Source of the DNA: Clostridiales bacterium UBA1758
GTDB taxonomy: Bacteria; Bacillota; Clostridia; Oscillospirales; UBA1758
Assembly (NCBI GenBank): GCA_002315595.1
Contig: DCHG01000033.1
Coordinates: 1 to 14,379, forward strand
Length of the DNA stretch: 14,379 nucleotides
Direction: 5' to 3'
This document shows, piece by piece, positions 1-6,778 of this stretch. The position numbers were made by a program, and so were the translations under genes. How positions within the stretch are numbered: position 1 is the first letter of the stretch; every line of letters starts with the position of its first letter. The notes under the pieces were generated by a model. That model was given only the letters and a program-made list of their open reading frames with translations, did not search any database and was not told the origin of the DNA.

Positions 1-142
1 TTGATTATAAATACAGCAAAGATAAAAACGCAACGTGTACTGTCAAGTATGCCAGAGCCGGTAGGTAGCCCGGCCGCCCTGCAAAAACAGGGTAAGTAAC
101 CTGCCCCTCCGGGTTGTCCGTTCTTTGCTCATTTCAATCTGT
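1..142 (+). promoter_or_regulatory. yjdF-type (azaaromatic-sensing) riboswitch candidate
   Basis: A structured leader precedes the yjdF start. An 8-bp closing stem pairs 15-22 (AGCAAAGA) with 122-129 (TCTTTGCT). Inside it are GCCGG/CCGGC (57-61 with 70-74), CCCTG/CAGGG (77-81 with 88-92) and an AACC/GGTT helix around 98-116. The next gene begins with the yjdF N-terminus, and yjdF is the gene this RNA class is named after and normally controls. The class is known to respond to azaaromatic compounds. The promoter lies outside the window. Family assignment rests on the gene context and general layout, not on a covariance-model match. Confidence 0.72.
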
Positions 143-157
143 AAGGAGGGATTGTTA

Positions 158-217
158 ATGGGCAAAGTACGAGGCGGACTGACAGTGTTTTTTGAGGAAC
201 CATTCTGGATATCATAG
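158..217 (+). pseudogene. yjdF: yjdF (DUF2992) 5' stub, truncated to 19 codons
   Basis: Behind a strong AAGGAGGG ribosome binding site (143-150), the ATG at 158 opens MGKVRGGLTVFFEEPFWIS and then meets TAG at 215-217. The N-terminus matches the start of YjdF/DUF2992 proteins (LTVFFE-PFW), which normally run well over 100 residues. Everything after about residue 18 is missing. The sequence passes straight into a hairpin and then a fragment of an unrelated gene, so a deletion rather than a point mutation is likely. The function of YjdF is not established. Its riboswitch suggests a response to planar aromatic heterocycles. A translated 19-residue peptide is possible but probably has no function. 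Confidence 0.72.
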
Positions 218-222
218 CGTTA

Positions 223-263
223 AAAAGTCGATATTTTCGAGAAGTTCGAATATGTCGACTTTT
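223..263 (+). terminator. Long hairpin / intrinsic terminator at the yjdF deletion junction
   Basis: AAAAGTCGA (223-231) pairs with TCGACTTTT (255-263). Pairing continues inward to 241/245 with a single T-T mismatch (235/251) and two G-T wobbles, giving about 19 bp around a 3-nt loop. A T-rich stretch (TTTTCTTT) follows, as expected of a rho-independent terminator. It begins six bases after the yjdF-stub stop and overlaps the 5' end of the open VOC remnant frame. It may be the original yjdF terminator or a palindromic element at the junction. Confidence 0.65.
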
Positions 264-433
264 CTTTACTTTATTTTGTCGAGCCGGAAATTGAAAAATT
301 AGTGGAACGGTTGGAAAATCTCTACCCGAAGATCGAATATGTTAATCGCCTTATGACGCACCATTGGGGACAAAAGATTGTCAGATTTTACGATCTTGAC
401 GGAAATTTAAACGAGGTAGGTACACCTATTTAA
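227..433 (+). pseudogene. VOC/glyoxalase-superfamily protein, C-terminal remnant
   Basis: An open frame without a plausible start or ribosome binding site ends at TAA 431-433. Its last ~55 residues read like the C-terminal half of a VOC (glyoxalase/bleomycin-resistance) protein: a strand FSLLYFVEP, a helix EKLVERL, IEYV, then HHWGQKIVRFYDLDGNLNEVG. That stretch carries the typical W-G-Q-x-x-V-R-F-Y-D-x-D-G motif and the late metal-site glutamate. The N-terminal half is absent and the first dozen codons coincide with the hairpin at 223-263, so homology probably begins near residue 12. No function is expected. The fragment marks the far side of the deletion that removed most of yjdF. Confidence 0.68.
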
Positions 434-496
434 CTTTTTTCAAAAGTTGATAAAACGGTTTGTAATCACATCTTATTCAAATACTCGCAGGAATTC

Positions 497-525
497 TTTT
501 CATTTTATCGAAAATATGATATAAT
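497..525 (+). promoter_or_regulatory. Promoter of the lipoprotein hydrolase gene
   Basis: TTTTCA at 497-502, a 17-nt spacer and TATAAT at 520-525 preceded by TGA (extended -10). A start near 532 would give a leader of about 70 nt before the ATG at 604. No other feature is seen in 434-603. Confidence 0.62.
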
Positions 526-603
526 ATTGATGATGAGATTTCAATATGTGATTCATCCCTTATAAAATATTCTCATTTACTCAATCAAGTGGAGGAATAT
601 AAT

Positions 604-1599
604 ATGAAACGAAAAATCACCTTTAAAAAGTGGATCTGCTTTTCGGCGGTGTTTGTTAGCATTTTCTCGCTGGCTTCTTGCAAAAAAGCAAACGATGCCG
701 AACAGAAGAAATCCAAGGAACTTCCGATGACGATCTCTCAGCAGGATTGGGCGGATTCGAAGAAATTCGTTGAATTATCCACCGGAGTCAAGATGGCATA
801 TGTCGAAATGGGTGATCCGAATGGTGAGGCGGTCATCCTCCAGCACGGTATGACGGACAATTCCAGATCGTGGAGCCTTGCCGCGTCGTACTTTACCGAG
901 GCGGGCTATCATGTGTACCTTCCCGACCTGAGGGGCATGGGAAAGAGCGATGCGCCGGATGGTTTCTACACACCAATCACATATGCGACCGATATGGAAG
1001 CGTTTTTTGATGCGATGGGTATCGAAAAGGCAGTCCTTGTGGGACATTCACTCGGAAGTTTCACAGTGCAGACCTTTTCGCTGATGTTCCCCGAAAGATG
1101 CAAAAAAATCGTTTTGGTCAGTTCGATTCCGATGAAAAACTATCAAAGTGAAGCACTGTTAGCCGCGTATTCGAATTATATTGAGCCACTGCCGGAAGAC
1201 GGGCATCCATCGGATCAGTTTATGGATGTTTGGTATGCGACGACCTTGCAGGAAGAACAGTTTGCCGATGTTTTCGACGAATTTTTGGGGAATATGAAAA
1301 AAGAAGCACAATGTCTTTCAAAGCAGGCATGGAGAAATATCTTTATGGGGCTGACGGTCAACGATCTAGAGCCACTATATTCGCAAATTGATTCGAGTAT
1401 TCCCGTGCTGATCCTTCACGGCAATGAAGATTCGATGACGGTGACCGAATATCAGGAAGAACTTTGCGAAATCTTCAACGTTGGTGAGGAATGTTACAGA
1501 AATTACGATGGAATCGGACATAATATCCAGTTCGAAATGCCGGAAAAATGCGCAACTGACATTCTCGGCTGGCTTGAAACCGGGACATTACCGAACTGA
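604..1599 (+). CDS. Alpha/beta-hydrolase lipoprotein
   Basis: The chosen ATG at 604 has GGAGGA at 591-596, 7 nt away. A GTG at 589 is also in frame but has no ribosome binding site and would bury the signal peptide. The 331-residue protein opens with a basic, hydrophobic lipoprotein signal ending in lipobox LASC (Cys26), so it should be anchored outside the membrane. The rest is an alpha/beta-hydrolase fold: oxyanion-strand HG (81-82), a DLRGMGKSD loop, nucleophile elbow GHSLG with Ser149, probable acid Asp276 after LILHGNED, and His306 in GIGHN. All three triad residues are present, so an active esterase, lipase or related hydrolase is likely. The substrate cannot be told from sequence. The gene is monocistronic, with its own promoter and a terminator shared with the convergent XRE gene. 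Confidence 0.9.
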   Translation: MKRKITFKKWICFSAVFVSIFSLASCKKANDAEQKKSKELPMTISQQDWADSKKFVELSTGVKMAYVEMGDPNGEAVILQHGMTDNSRSWSLAASYFTEAGYHVYLPDLRGMGKSDAPDGFYTPITYATDMEAFFDAMGIEKAVLVGHSLGSFTVQTFSLMFPERCKKIVLVSSIPMKNYQSEALLAAYSNYIEPLPEDGHPSDQFMDVWYATTLQEEQFADVFDEFLGNMKKEAQCLSKQAWRNIFMGLTVNDLEPLYSQIDSSIPVLILHGNEDSMTVTEYQEELCEIFNVGEECYRNYDGIGHNIQFEMPEKCATDILGWLETGTLPN

Positions 1600-1616
1600 C
1601 TTTGTATATATTTGTC

Positions 1617-1653
1617 AATAATAAAACCACCCGAAGGGGTGGTTTTATTATTT
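1617..1653. terminator. Bidirectional intrinsic terminator
   Basis: A perfect 16-bp stem pairs 1617-1632 with 1637-1652 around a GAAG loop, with T-rich flanks on both strands. It serves the hydrolase gene on the plus strand and the XRE gene on the minus strand. The XRE stop codon (1648-1650) lies inside the stem. Confidence 0.9.
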
Positions 1654-1890
1654 GATTTCTTGTTCCAATGTTTTGAACAATTCTGTGTCAAAAAAATCAT
1701 AGAGAGAAATATTGAAACCGTCACAAAGCATCTTGATAGTGACGATCCCCGGATTTATGCTTTTTCCGTATAGTATGTTTTTAATTGTCGATGGTGCAAT
1801 TCCAGATTCAGTCGCAAGTTTGTTAATGGTATAATGCTTTTCGTTGCAAAGTTGCAGGATTCTGTTTTTGACGGTATTGTAGGTCTGCAT
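1648..1890 (-). CDS. XRE-family helix-turn-helix transcriptional regulator
   Basis: The protein has 80 residues, beginning at MQTYNTVK. The ATG at 1890 has GGAGG six bases upstream on the minus strand. An in-frame ATG six codons earlier (1908) would overlap that site and is less likely. Residues 7-68 are a compact Cro/C1-type HTH: NRILQL, then INKLATESGIAPSTIKNIL with the turn at SGIAPST, then IVTIKMLCDGFNISLYDFF, which is the usual fifth helix of short XRE repressors. There is no further domain. Such proteins are commonly repressors of themselves and of adjacent genes. It is divergent from the zinc-ribbon gene at 1991, whose -10 region carries a palindrome that could be its operator. Confidence 0.9.
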   Translation of the reverse strand: MQTYNTVKNRILQLCNEKHYTINKLATESGIAPSTIKNILYGKSINPGIVTIKMLCDGFNISLYDFFDTELFKTLEQEIK

Positions 1891-1926
1891 ATTCCACCTC
1901 CACCTCAATATTTTATGTTATTCATC

Positions 1927-1959
1927 TTGACAGAATGGGCTATATATGATACTATATAG
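1927..1959 (+). promoter_or_regulatory. Strong promoter with overlapping palindrome (candidate operator)
   Basis: TTGACA (1927-1932), 17 nt, then TACTAT (1950-1955) with an extended TGA at 1947-1949 drives the zinc-ribbon gene. CTATATA (1940-1946) and TATATAG (1953-1959) form an inverted repeat with a 6-nt spacer across the -10, a position where a bound repressor would block RNA polymerase. The divergent XRE protein is the obvious candidate. Confidence 0.65.
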
Positions 1960-1990
1960 ACTACAAATAGACTTTATGGAGGGAGAAAAA

Positions 1991-2278
1991 ATGGCAGTAA
2001 ACAGAAAATGTCCAAAATGCGGTGGTGAACATGTTCAGTTGTCCAACGAAAGAAGCAAGCATGGGTGTTTATGGTTTATTCTACTTGGATGGATCTATGT
2101 TTTTTGGCTGGCTTTCAAATGGATGATTGGCGCAATGATTTTTATTCTCTACGATTGGTGGATGGCAATTGTCAAAAAATCATCCGGAAAAGGCCATGTT
2201 TGGCAGTGTAGAAAGTGGTTTTCGGGTAATAAACGCATCTTCTATTGCCATGACTGCGGATATAATTTTAAAGCATAG
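1991..2278 (+). CDS. Small zinc-ribbon membrane protein
   Basis: The protein has 95 residues. The ATG at 1991 follows GGAGGGA at 1978-1984; an upstream in-frame ATG at 1946 lies inside the promoter and is rejected. A CPKC pair (Cys7/Cys10) near the N-terminus and a CHDC pair (Cys86/Cys89) near the C-terminus together make a four-cysteine zinc ribbon. They are separated by a very hydrophobic, tryptophan-rich stretch (about 25-62) that can form one long or two short membrane helices. If two, both cysteine pairs sit on the same side and could bind one zinc. Proteins of this form occur beside XRE genes in Firmicutes. The function is unknown. A strong terminator follows. Confidence 0.82.
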   Translation: MAVNRKCPKCGGEHVQLSNERSKHGCLWFILLGWIYVFWLAFKWMIGAMIFILYDWWMAIVKKSSGKGHVWQCRKWFSGNKRIFYCHDCGYNFKA

Positions 2279-2305
2279 CCATTGCAAAAATTGTATTATT
2301 AATGC

Positions 2306-2347
2306 AACAGCCGATATTTTGTGTTTGAAAATATCGGCTGTTTTTTG
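2306..2347 (+). terminator. Intrinsic terminator after the zinc-ribbon gene
   Basis: A 15-bp stem pairs 2306-2320 with 2328-2342 around a 7-nt loop, and the paired strand runs into six T (2341-2346). It lies 27 nt after the zinc-ribbon stop codon and isolates that gene from the region downstream. Confidence 0.9.
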
Positions 2348-2398
2348 TTATAATCAATTCGGTCAAAAAGCAGTGCCATTCATGCAAAGGGCGATTAA

Positions 2399-2672
2399 CT
2401 TTGTAATTTCCCGACGAACAGGGGATACGGCTATTATTTCTCACTTTACGGTGAGTATCCCGGCATTGTACCCGATGAAGATACTCCGTCTGTCGTGAAC
2501 TCAGAGAGTGAAATTTTCGGTTGATTAAAAGAGTGGGAATCCACCCTCTTTCTAATTTATATACGATGGAAAAAGGCGAAATATGCAAAGCGTGATCAAG
2601 TCTGCGAAAAATGTAAAACCGCAAAAGATCGAGCATAGATATTGCATTTTTTGCCAAAATCAGTTAGAATAA
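2399..2672 (+). pseudogene. Eroded zinc-ribbon-like reading frame
   Basis: No intact gene lies between 2348 and 2758. One frame from 2399 reads protein-like for 41 codons (containing GYYFSLYGEYPGIVPDEDTP), stops at TGA 2522-2524, and continues in the same frame as LKEWESTLFLIYIRWKK...VCEKCKTAKDRA to TAG 2636-2638. Shifting one base gives RYCIFCQNQLE ending at TAA 2670-2672. CEKC and CIFC together would be a normal zinc-ribbon end, which suggests a dead gene carrying one nonsense and one frameshift mutation. There is no credible start or ribosome binding site. The stretch is short and compositionally ordinary, so chance remains possible. Confidence 0.33.
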
Positions 2673-2679
2673 ATATACG
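2642..2679 (+). promoter_or_regulatory. Candidate weak promoter for the TIR operon
   Basis: Two overlapping -35/-10 pairs are visible, each with a 17-nt spacer: TTGCAT (2642-2647) with TAGAAT (2665-2670), and TTGCCA (2651-2656) with TATACG (2674-2679). Either would start transcription near 2677-2686, just before the two leader hairpins. Neither is strong. No better promoter was seen between the terminator at 2347 and the start at 2759. Confidence 0.35.
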
Positions 2680-2743
2680 GTGGGCGGTTTCGCCTACAAA
2701 TGCGCGAAAAAACGCCGTTCAGCATTGCTGTGCGGCGTTTTTT
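2680..2743 (+). promoter_or_regulatory. Two-hairpin leader ending in an intrinsic terminator (possible attenuator)
   Basis: Hairpin 1: GTGGGCG (2680-2686) with CGCCTAC (2691-2697), a 7-bp stem with one G-T pair and a GTTT loop. Hairpin 2: an 11-bp stem AAAAAACGCCG (2707-2717) with CGGCGTTTTTT (2733-2743), capped by an inner CAGC/GCTG stem (2720-2723 with 2727-2730). Hairpin 2 ends in T6 and is a textbook terminator, yet the TIR-LRR start codon is 15 nt further on. The GGCGGTTTCG strand of hairpin 1 could also pair imperfectly with the CGAAAAAACGCC strand of hairpin 2, which would allow an antiterminator form. Confidence 0.6.
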
Positions 2744-2758
2744 GATCGGAGAACATAA

Positions 2759-4339
2759 ATGGAACGCTACGCGAAGTATGATAAGGCTTATATCTATGCG
2801 GCATTTCCGAGTGAAAAAAGAACGGAAGCGATATCCGTTTTGGATAAAATGGGCGAGGAAGGTGTGCGCTTTTGGTATTCCGAAAAATTTAATCGACGTG
2901 AAAAACAACGCATTGAGGGCGCATTCGGCGTGCTATTGTTCGCAACGACTGAATATGCGCGAAGCGAAGCATTTCATTCGATCGTCGATACTGCGGTAAA
3001 ATGCGGTCAAAAGATCCTCACGGTTTATTTGGATGATGTTCCCGTGACGCCGTGGAGCGAACTTCAACTAGGAACGCAACAGGCTCTTTTTGCCGAACAA
3101 TTGGATGAAGCATTCGTTGCAAAACTGAAAGAGGCATATATTTTTCGCGAAATGGCAGTGACCACGGCACAGAAGCAGTTTCAGCGGAAACGAGCGATGA
3201 CGATGATTTCGGCACCGATTATTGCGGCAACGGTACTCTTTTTTGCCGTAATCAATCCGCTTTTGATCGCACCTGCCGCTGCGGCTGAAAAATTGGCGAA
3301 GCAATGGGGGTTGACGATGGAGGACTTGGAAAGCATCACCGCCCTTTACATTGCGGGGGATCAGTCGTTCGACCATGAGGTTTCGGGGTATTTTGAACTT
3401 CCAAATCGCAATCAGATCATTGCCAATGAATTTGTTGACGGGAACAATCAATCCATTGGCTATATCCCCGTCGGGACGCTGAATTCCGAGGATCTGTCGA
3501 TTTTGAAATATATGCCGAACCTCGAAGAACTTGTCATCTGCGGCAATCAAATTACGGACATTTCCCCGATTTTCGAATGTAATAAATTGCATTTTTTGAA
3601 CCTTGACGCCAATCCGATCACCTCTCTGGAAGGAATTTCCGCCCTTGAGAATTTGGAGGACATCCGACTGACCACGACAGATATTACCGATCCGTCGCCA
3701 CTTTGGGATTGCCCGAAACTTCGCCTTGTGATGATAGATTTAACGAATGTTTCAAGTATTTCGGGAGTTGAAAAACTCAGGAATTTGGAACATCTCAATA
3801 TACAAGGCACCTATGTTTCCGATGTTTCCATGTTGAGCGAGAATAAAAATCTGGAATTACTTATTGCAAACAACACCGAGATCACTTCGCTTCCCGCATT
3901 TTCCCGTACCGAAAATATCACGCTGGAAATCGACGCAACTTCGGTTTCCGATTATTCACCGTTAAAAACGATCGAAAGCTTTAAAAAACTACGCTTGCGC
4001 GGTGGGACGCCGAGTCAACTTTTGCCGTACATTGAGGGGAAGACGATCGAACAATTTGGTTGGGCTGGCACAGATATCACAAGTTTGACGGAACTGAAAT
4101 CCCTTGATGTCATCGGTTATTTGGGGTTGGCGTGGACGGATTTGACTTCGCTGGATGGACTTGAACATTTTGACGGCATTTGGAGTTTGGATATTCGCGG
4201 CGTAAAAGCGATCACAGATCTGACGCCACTGCTTACCATTGATTCGCTCGAATATGTCGCATTGGCGCCTGAATTACGGTCGCTTGCCGAAGAACAGTTG
4301 AAAGAAGCAAAATTTGTGATCGAATATCCCGAAAATTGA
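2759..4339 (+). CDS. TIR-like / transmembrane / leucine-rich-repeat protein 1
   Basis: The protein has 526 residues; GGAGA (2748-2752) lies 6 nt before the ATG. Residues ~9-125 are TIR-like: strand YIYAAF, helix, RFWY, then a shortened BB-loop region, GVLLFATTEYARSE and ILTVYLDDV. The PWSELQLGTQQALF segment is typical of TIR proteins in gut Firmicutes. The usual catalytic motif (S-x-x-C-x-x-E) is replaced by SEAFHSIVDTA, so NADase activity is doubtful. A basic stretch (QRKR, 142-145) precedes one membrane helix (~147-171). By the positive-inside rule the TIR is cytoplasmic and residues 172-526 face outside. Residues ~252-500 contain about ten LRR units of ~22 residues, internalin-like (NLEELVICGNQITDISPIF). 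It is the first gene of the operon and is inferred to be a surface sensor. Confidence 0.85.
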   Translation: MERYAKYDKAYIYAAFPSEKRTEAISVLDKMGEEGVRFWYSEKFNRREKQRIEGAFGVLLFATTEYARSEAFHSIVDTAVKCGQKILTVYLDDVPVTPWSELQLGTQQALFAEQLDEAFVAKLKEAYIFREMAVTTAQKQFQRKRAMTMISAPIIAATVLFFAVINPLLIAPAAAAEKLAKQWGLTMEDLESITALYIAGDQSFDHEVSGYFELPNRNQIIANEFVDGNNQSIGYIPVGTLNSEDLSILKYMPNLEELVICGNQITDISPIFECNKLHFLNLDANPITSLEGISALENLEDIRLTTTDITDPSPLWDCPKLRLVMIDLTNVSSISGVEKLRNLEHLNIQGTYVSDVSMLSENKNLELLIANNTEITSLPAFSRTENITLEIDATSVSDYSPLKTIESFKKLRLRGGTPSQLLPYIEGKTIEQFGWAGTDITSLTELKSLDVIGYLGLAWTDLTSLDGLEHFDGIWSLDIRGVKAITDLTPLLTIDSLEYVALAPELRSLAEEQLKEAKFVIEYPEN

Positions 4340-4350
4340 GGATTTCCGCC

Positions 4351-5886
4351 ATGATTCGTTATTGTAAAAACGACAAACCGTATATTTACGCCGCGTTTGC
4401 TCCGTCACAGACGGAGCGTGCGCACGATGTAATGGAAGCGTTGAACTCCGACGGCGTGCAATTTTGGTACGCAAATCGTTTTGATTCACGCGAAAAGCGG
4501 CGTATCAAGGGCGCGTTCGGGGTACTTTTATTTGTCACGACCGAATTTGCATCTAGTGAACGCTTTCATATGGTCGTTGATACAGCGGTAAAATGCGGGC
4601 ACAGGATCCTTTGCGTGTACGTGGATCAAATCGATCCGACGCCGTGGAGCGAACTTCAACTTGGCACACAGCAGGCGGTTTTTGATCACGGTGATACGGA
4701 CGATTTGATTGAAAAACTGCGACAAGCGTTGATTTTCGGCAATATGGTGGTGACGAAGGCACAGAAGAAATTTCAACGAAATCGTGCAGTGATTGCCGTG
4801 ACCGCACCGATCGTTGCCGCGGCAGTGATATTTTTGACGGTGGTCAATCCGCTTTTGATCGCACCGACCATGAGTACCGCAAATATCGCCCAACAATGGG
4901 GGCTGACGCTTGAGGATCTCAAAAAAGTCACCGCACTCCACATAGTCGGGGATCAGGTCTTTGACGCTTCCGTTCATGCGTGGTATGAATCGGACGACCG
5001 AACGATGGTTGCCTATGATTTGAATGTCGACGGTTCGATGGAACATCAACCGTCGATATCTACCGGGAAACTCACCTCGGATGATTTGAACATCATTCGG
5101 TATATGCCAAATCTCGAGATTTTGGAACTTGAAGGCAATCAGATCACGGACATTTCGCCGATTTTTGAAACCGATATTCGTTCGCTTTGGTTGAATTGCA
5201 ATCCGATTTCGTCGCTCGAAGGTATTCAAAAAATGAGTAGCCTGACATCGTTGAGTATTGTCGGCACCAATATTACCGATTTGTCGCCGATCTTGGAACT
5301 TCCGAATTTACAACATTTGCAATTCGACAACACCTATATTTCGGATCTGACGGGGATCGAGTCAATCGAAACGCTCGATGCGCTGATGATGTCGAATACG
5401 CAGGTCACGGAATTGCCGAAATTCGGAAAATGGGAAAACTTCACCCTTGATCTGCGCGGATTACGGATTTATGACCTTTCTCCGATCGCCGATGTTGCCA
5501 GTTTCAACGAACTGTATATCGATTCAATGGATGATTGTATGCGCCCACAGGATTTGGTACCGTATTTGTCGGGTAAGCCGATTTCCTTTGTCGGGTGGTG
5601 TGGCGTGGAAAGGATCGAGGATCTTTTCGGGTTGAATATCGTTTCCGAAGGAAGCCTATGTCTTGCCAACAATTTTTTAACGACGCTAGACGGAATTGAA
5701 AATTTTGAAGGAATCAAGACGCTCGGGTTGTTCCACCACGAAGGCGATCCGATTACTTTTGACGATTTAACACCGATTTTGCGGTTGAAAAGTCTTGAAT
5801 TACTGGAATTATCCCCGGATATGCGCGAAATGGCAGAGAAACAGTTGCAGGACGCACATTTTGTGATTGATTACAAATGGGGATGA
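4351..5886 (+). CDS. TIR-like / transmembrane / leucine-rich-repeat protein 2
   Basis: This 511-residue protein is a tandem paralogue of the preceding gene. The ATG at 4351 follows GAGG (4338-4341) with 9 nt spacing. The first residues align gap-free with protein 1 (MIRYCKNDKPYIYAAF against MERYAKYDKAYIYAAF), which excludes the in-frame TTG at 4336. TIR-like residues ~9-125 keep PWSELQLGTQQAVF but have SERFHMVVDTA where the catalytic glutamate belongs. The membrane helix is ~147-171, with NPLLIAP identical to protein 1. The LRRs span ~252-485. The two proteins align without gaps to about residue 270, including GNQITDISPIFE, and diverge afterwards. The gap from the previous stop is 11 nt, so the genes are almost certainly co-transcribed. 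It is probably a second receptor or a heteromer partner with a different LRR surface. Confidence 0.85.
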   Translation: MIRYCKNDKPYIYAAFAPSQTERAHDVMEALNSDGVQFWYANRFDSREKRRIKGAFGVLLFVTTEFASSERFHMVVDTAVKCGHRILCVYVDQIDPTPWSELQLGTQQAVFDHGDTDDLIEKLRQALIFGNMVVTKAQKKFQRNRAVIAVTAPIVAAAVIFLTVVNPLLIAPTMSTANIAQQWGLTLEDLKKVTALHIVGDQVFDASVHAWYESDDRTMVAYDLNVDGSMEHQPSISTGKLTSDDLNIIRYMPNLEILELEGNQITDISPIFETDIRSLWLNCNPISSLEGIQKMSSLTSLSIVGTNITDLSPILELPNLQHLQFDNTYISDLTGIESIETLDALMMSNTQVTELPKFGKWENFTLDLRGLRIYDLSPIADVASFNELYIDSMDDCMRPQDLVPYLSGKPISFVGWCGVERIEDLFGLNIVSEGSLCLANNFLTTLDGIENFEGIKTLGLFHHEGDPITFDDLTPILRLKSLELLELSPDMREMAEKQLQDAHFVIDYKWG

Positions 5887-5897
5887 GGAGGAAGAGG

Positions 5898-6764
5898 ATG
5901 AAGAAACGCTTCAATTTCCTGCCTTATGGAGGCAGAGAGCCATACGCATATTTCGGTTGCTTTGCCGATGATGAGCCGATTGCGGCGGAAATCGTAGATC
6001 AATTGGTAAATCGCGGTTTTCGCGTATTCAATGATGCCTGCGAGTCGAAATTTGCGCTGACGCCTTCGGAAACGGCAAACGGGATTCATGATTGCGCCGG
6101 TGCGGTGGTTGTCGTATCGAAAAAAAGTATTGAAAATCTTGCTTTTCGAAACACGATCAACTATCTTTTGAGTTTGAGAAAGCCACTTGTATGCGTCAAA
6201 ATAGGCGATTTTGATCTTTCCTACGGACTGGAAATGCAACTTGCGAATATCCCGCAGATCGCGTTTCATTCCGTGGATGAAACGATGAATGAACTTTTGC
6301 AATGCCCCGTATTGACGCAGGATATGCTCGGTGCGGGGATGATGCGGCGTGAATACAACCGCAAACGAAACCTGATCCTATTCGGTATGATCACGGCAGC
6401 GGTGCTGGTTTTTGCCACGGCGGCATTTGTTGTGGTTCAGAAGCGGACTTCGCCCGAATATGTTCTTCGAAATGTTGACGGAAGCGAATATGTGAATATC
6501 GCAAAATTCGGCGACGACGGCATTGATGGAATGAAGGGCAAAACCGTCGGCGAACTCGACCTTTCGGGCGGTGAATTCACGACTTTAACTGCGATGAAGG
6601 ATGTTTTCGCCACCACGGTCAATGTTTCTGACATTTCCATCGAGGTACCGCTTTGGCCGCTGACGCTGATGGAAGGAATCGAAACCGTTAAAATTTCGCA
6701 GGATCAACGCATTTTTGCCGGAGAACTATGTGATGCGGGAATCACCGTCGTGGTGACGCACTGA
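5898..6764 (+). CDS. Degenerate TIR / transmembrane protein with vestigial LRR
   Basis: The protein has 288 residues. The ATG at 5898 has GAGGAGGA at 5885-5892; an in-frame ATG at 5877, inside the preceding gene, has no ribosome binding site. Residues ~14-135 are TIR-like: EPYAYFGCFADDE, GFRVFNDA, GAVVVVSKKSIEN, PLVCVKIGDFDL and YGLEMQLANIPQIAF. The catalytic region reads FRNTINYL with no glutamate. A basic RKR precedes a membrane helix at ~157-180. The outer part is only ~105 residues with perhaps one or two LRR-like strands (VGELDLSGGEFTTL). It ends in CDAGITVVVTH, which corresponds to the C-terminal cap of the two LRR proteins. It therefore looks like the same architecture with most repeats deleted. 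It may be a signalling adaptor. Confidence 0.78.
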   Translation: MKKRFNFLPYGGREPYAYFGCFADDEPIAAEIVDQLVNRGFRVFNDACESKFALTPSETANGIHDCAGAVVVVSKKSIENLAFRNTINYLLSLRKPLVCVKIGDFDLSYGLEMQLANIPQIAFHSVDETMNELLQCPVLTQDMLGAGMMRREYNRKRNLILFGMITAAVLVFATAAFVVVQKRTSPEYVLRNVDGSEYVNIAKFGDDGIDGMKGKTVGELDLSGGEFTTLTAMKDVFATTVNVSDISIEVPLWPLTLMEGIETVKISQDQRIFAGELCDAGITVVVTH

Positions 6765-6778
6765 AAGGGGAAAAGAAA

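Noticed and set aside
2422..2461. Nested inverted repeats GGGATA/TATCCC enclosing CTCAC/GTGAG as a possible structured RNA
   Set aside because: The stems are short, the spacing is lopsided, and the stretch overlaps the eroded reading frame. No conserved RNA class was recognised.
2528..2551. AAAGA...TCTTT with inner GTGG/CCAC as another terminator
   Set aside because: The stem is interrupted by a two-base bulge and is not followed by a clear T-run.
4336..4350. TTG start overlapping the previous stop for the second TIR-LRR gene
   Set aside because: There is no ribosome binding site, and the paralogue's N-terminus aligns exactly with the ATG at 4351.
2759..5886. Acquisition of a eukaryotic Toll-like receptor by gene transfer
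   Set aside because: Domain order is reversed, the LRRs are internalin-like, and the TIR matches forms common in Firmicutes. Base use and ribosome binding sites fit the surrounding genes.
2759..5886. Repeat array such as CRISPR in the LRR genes
   Set aside because: The periodicity is at protein level (~22 residues) with no identical DNA repeats or spacers.
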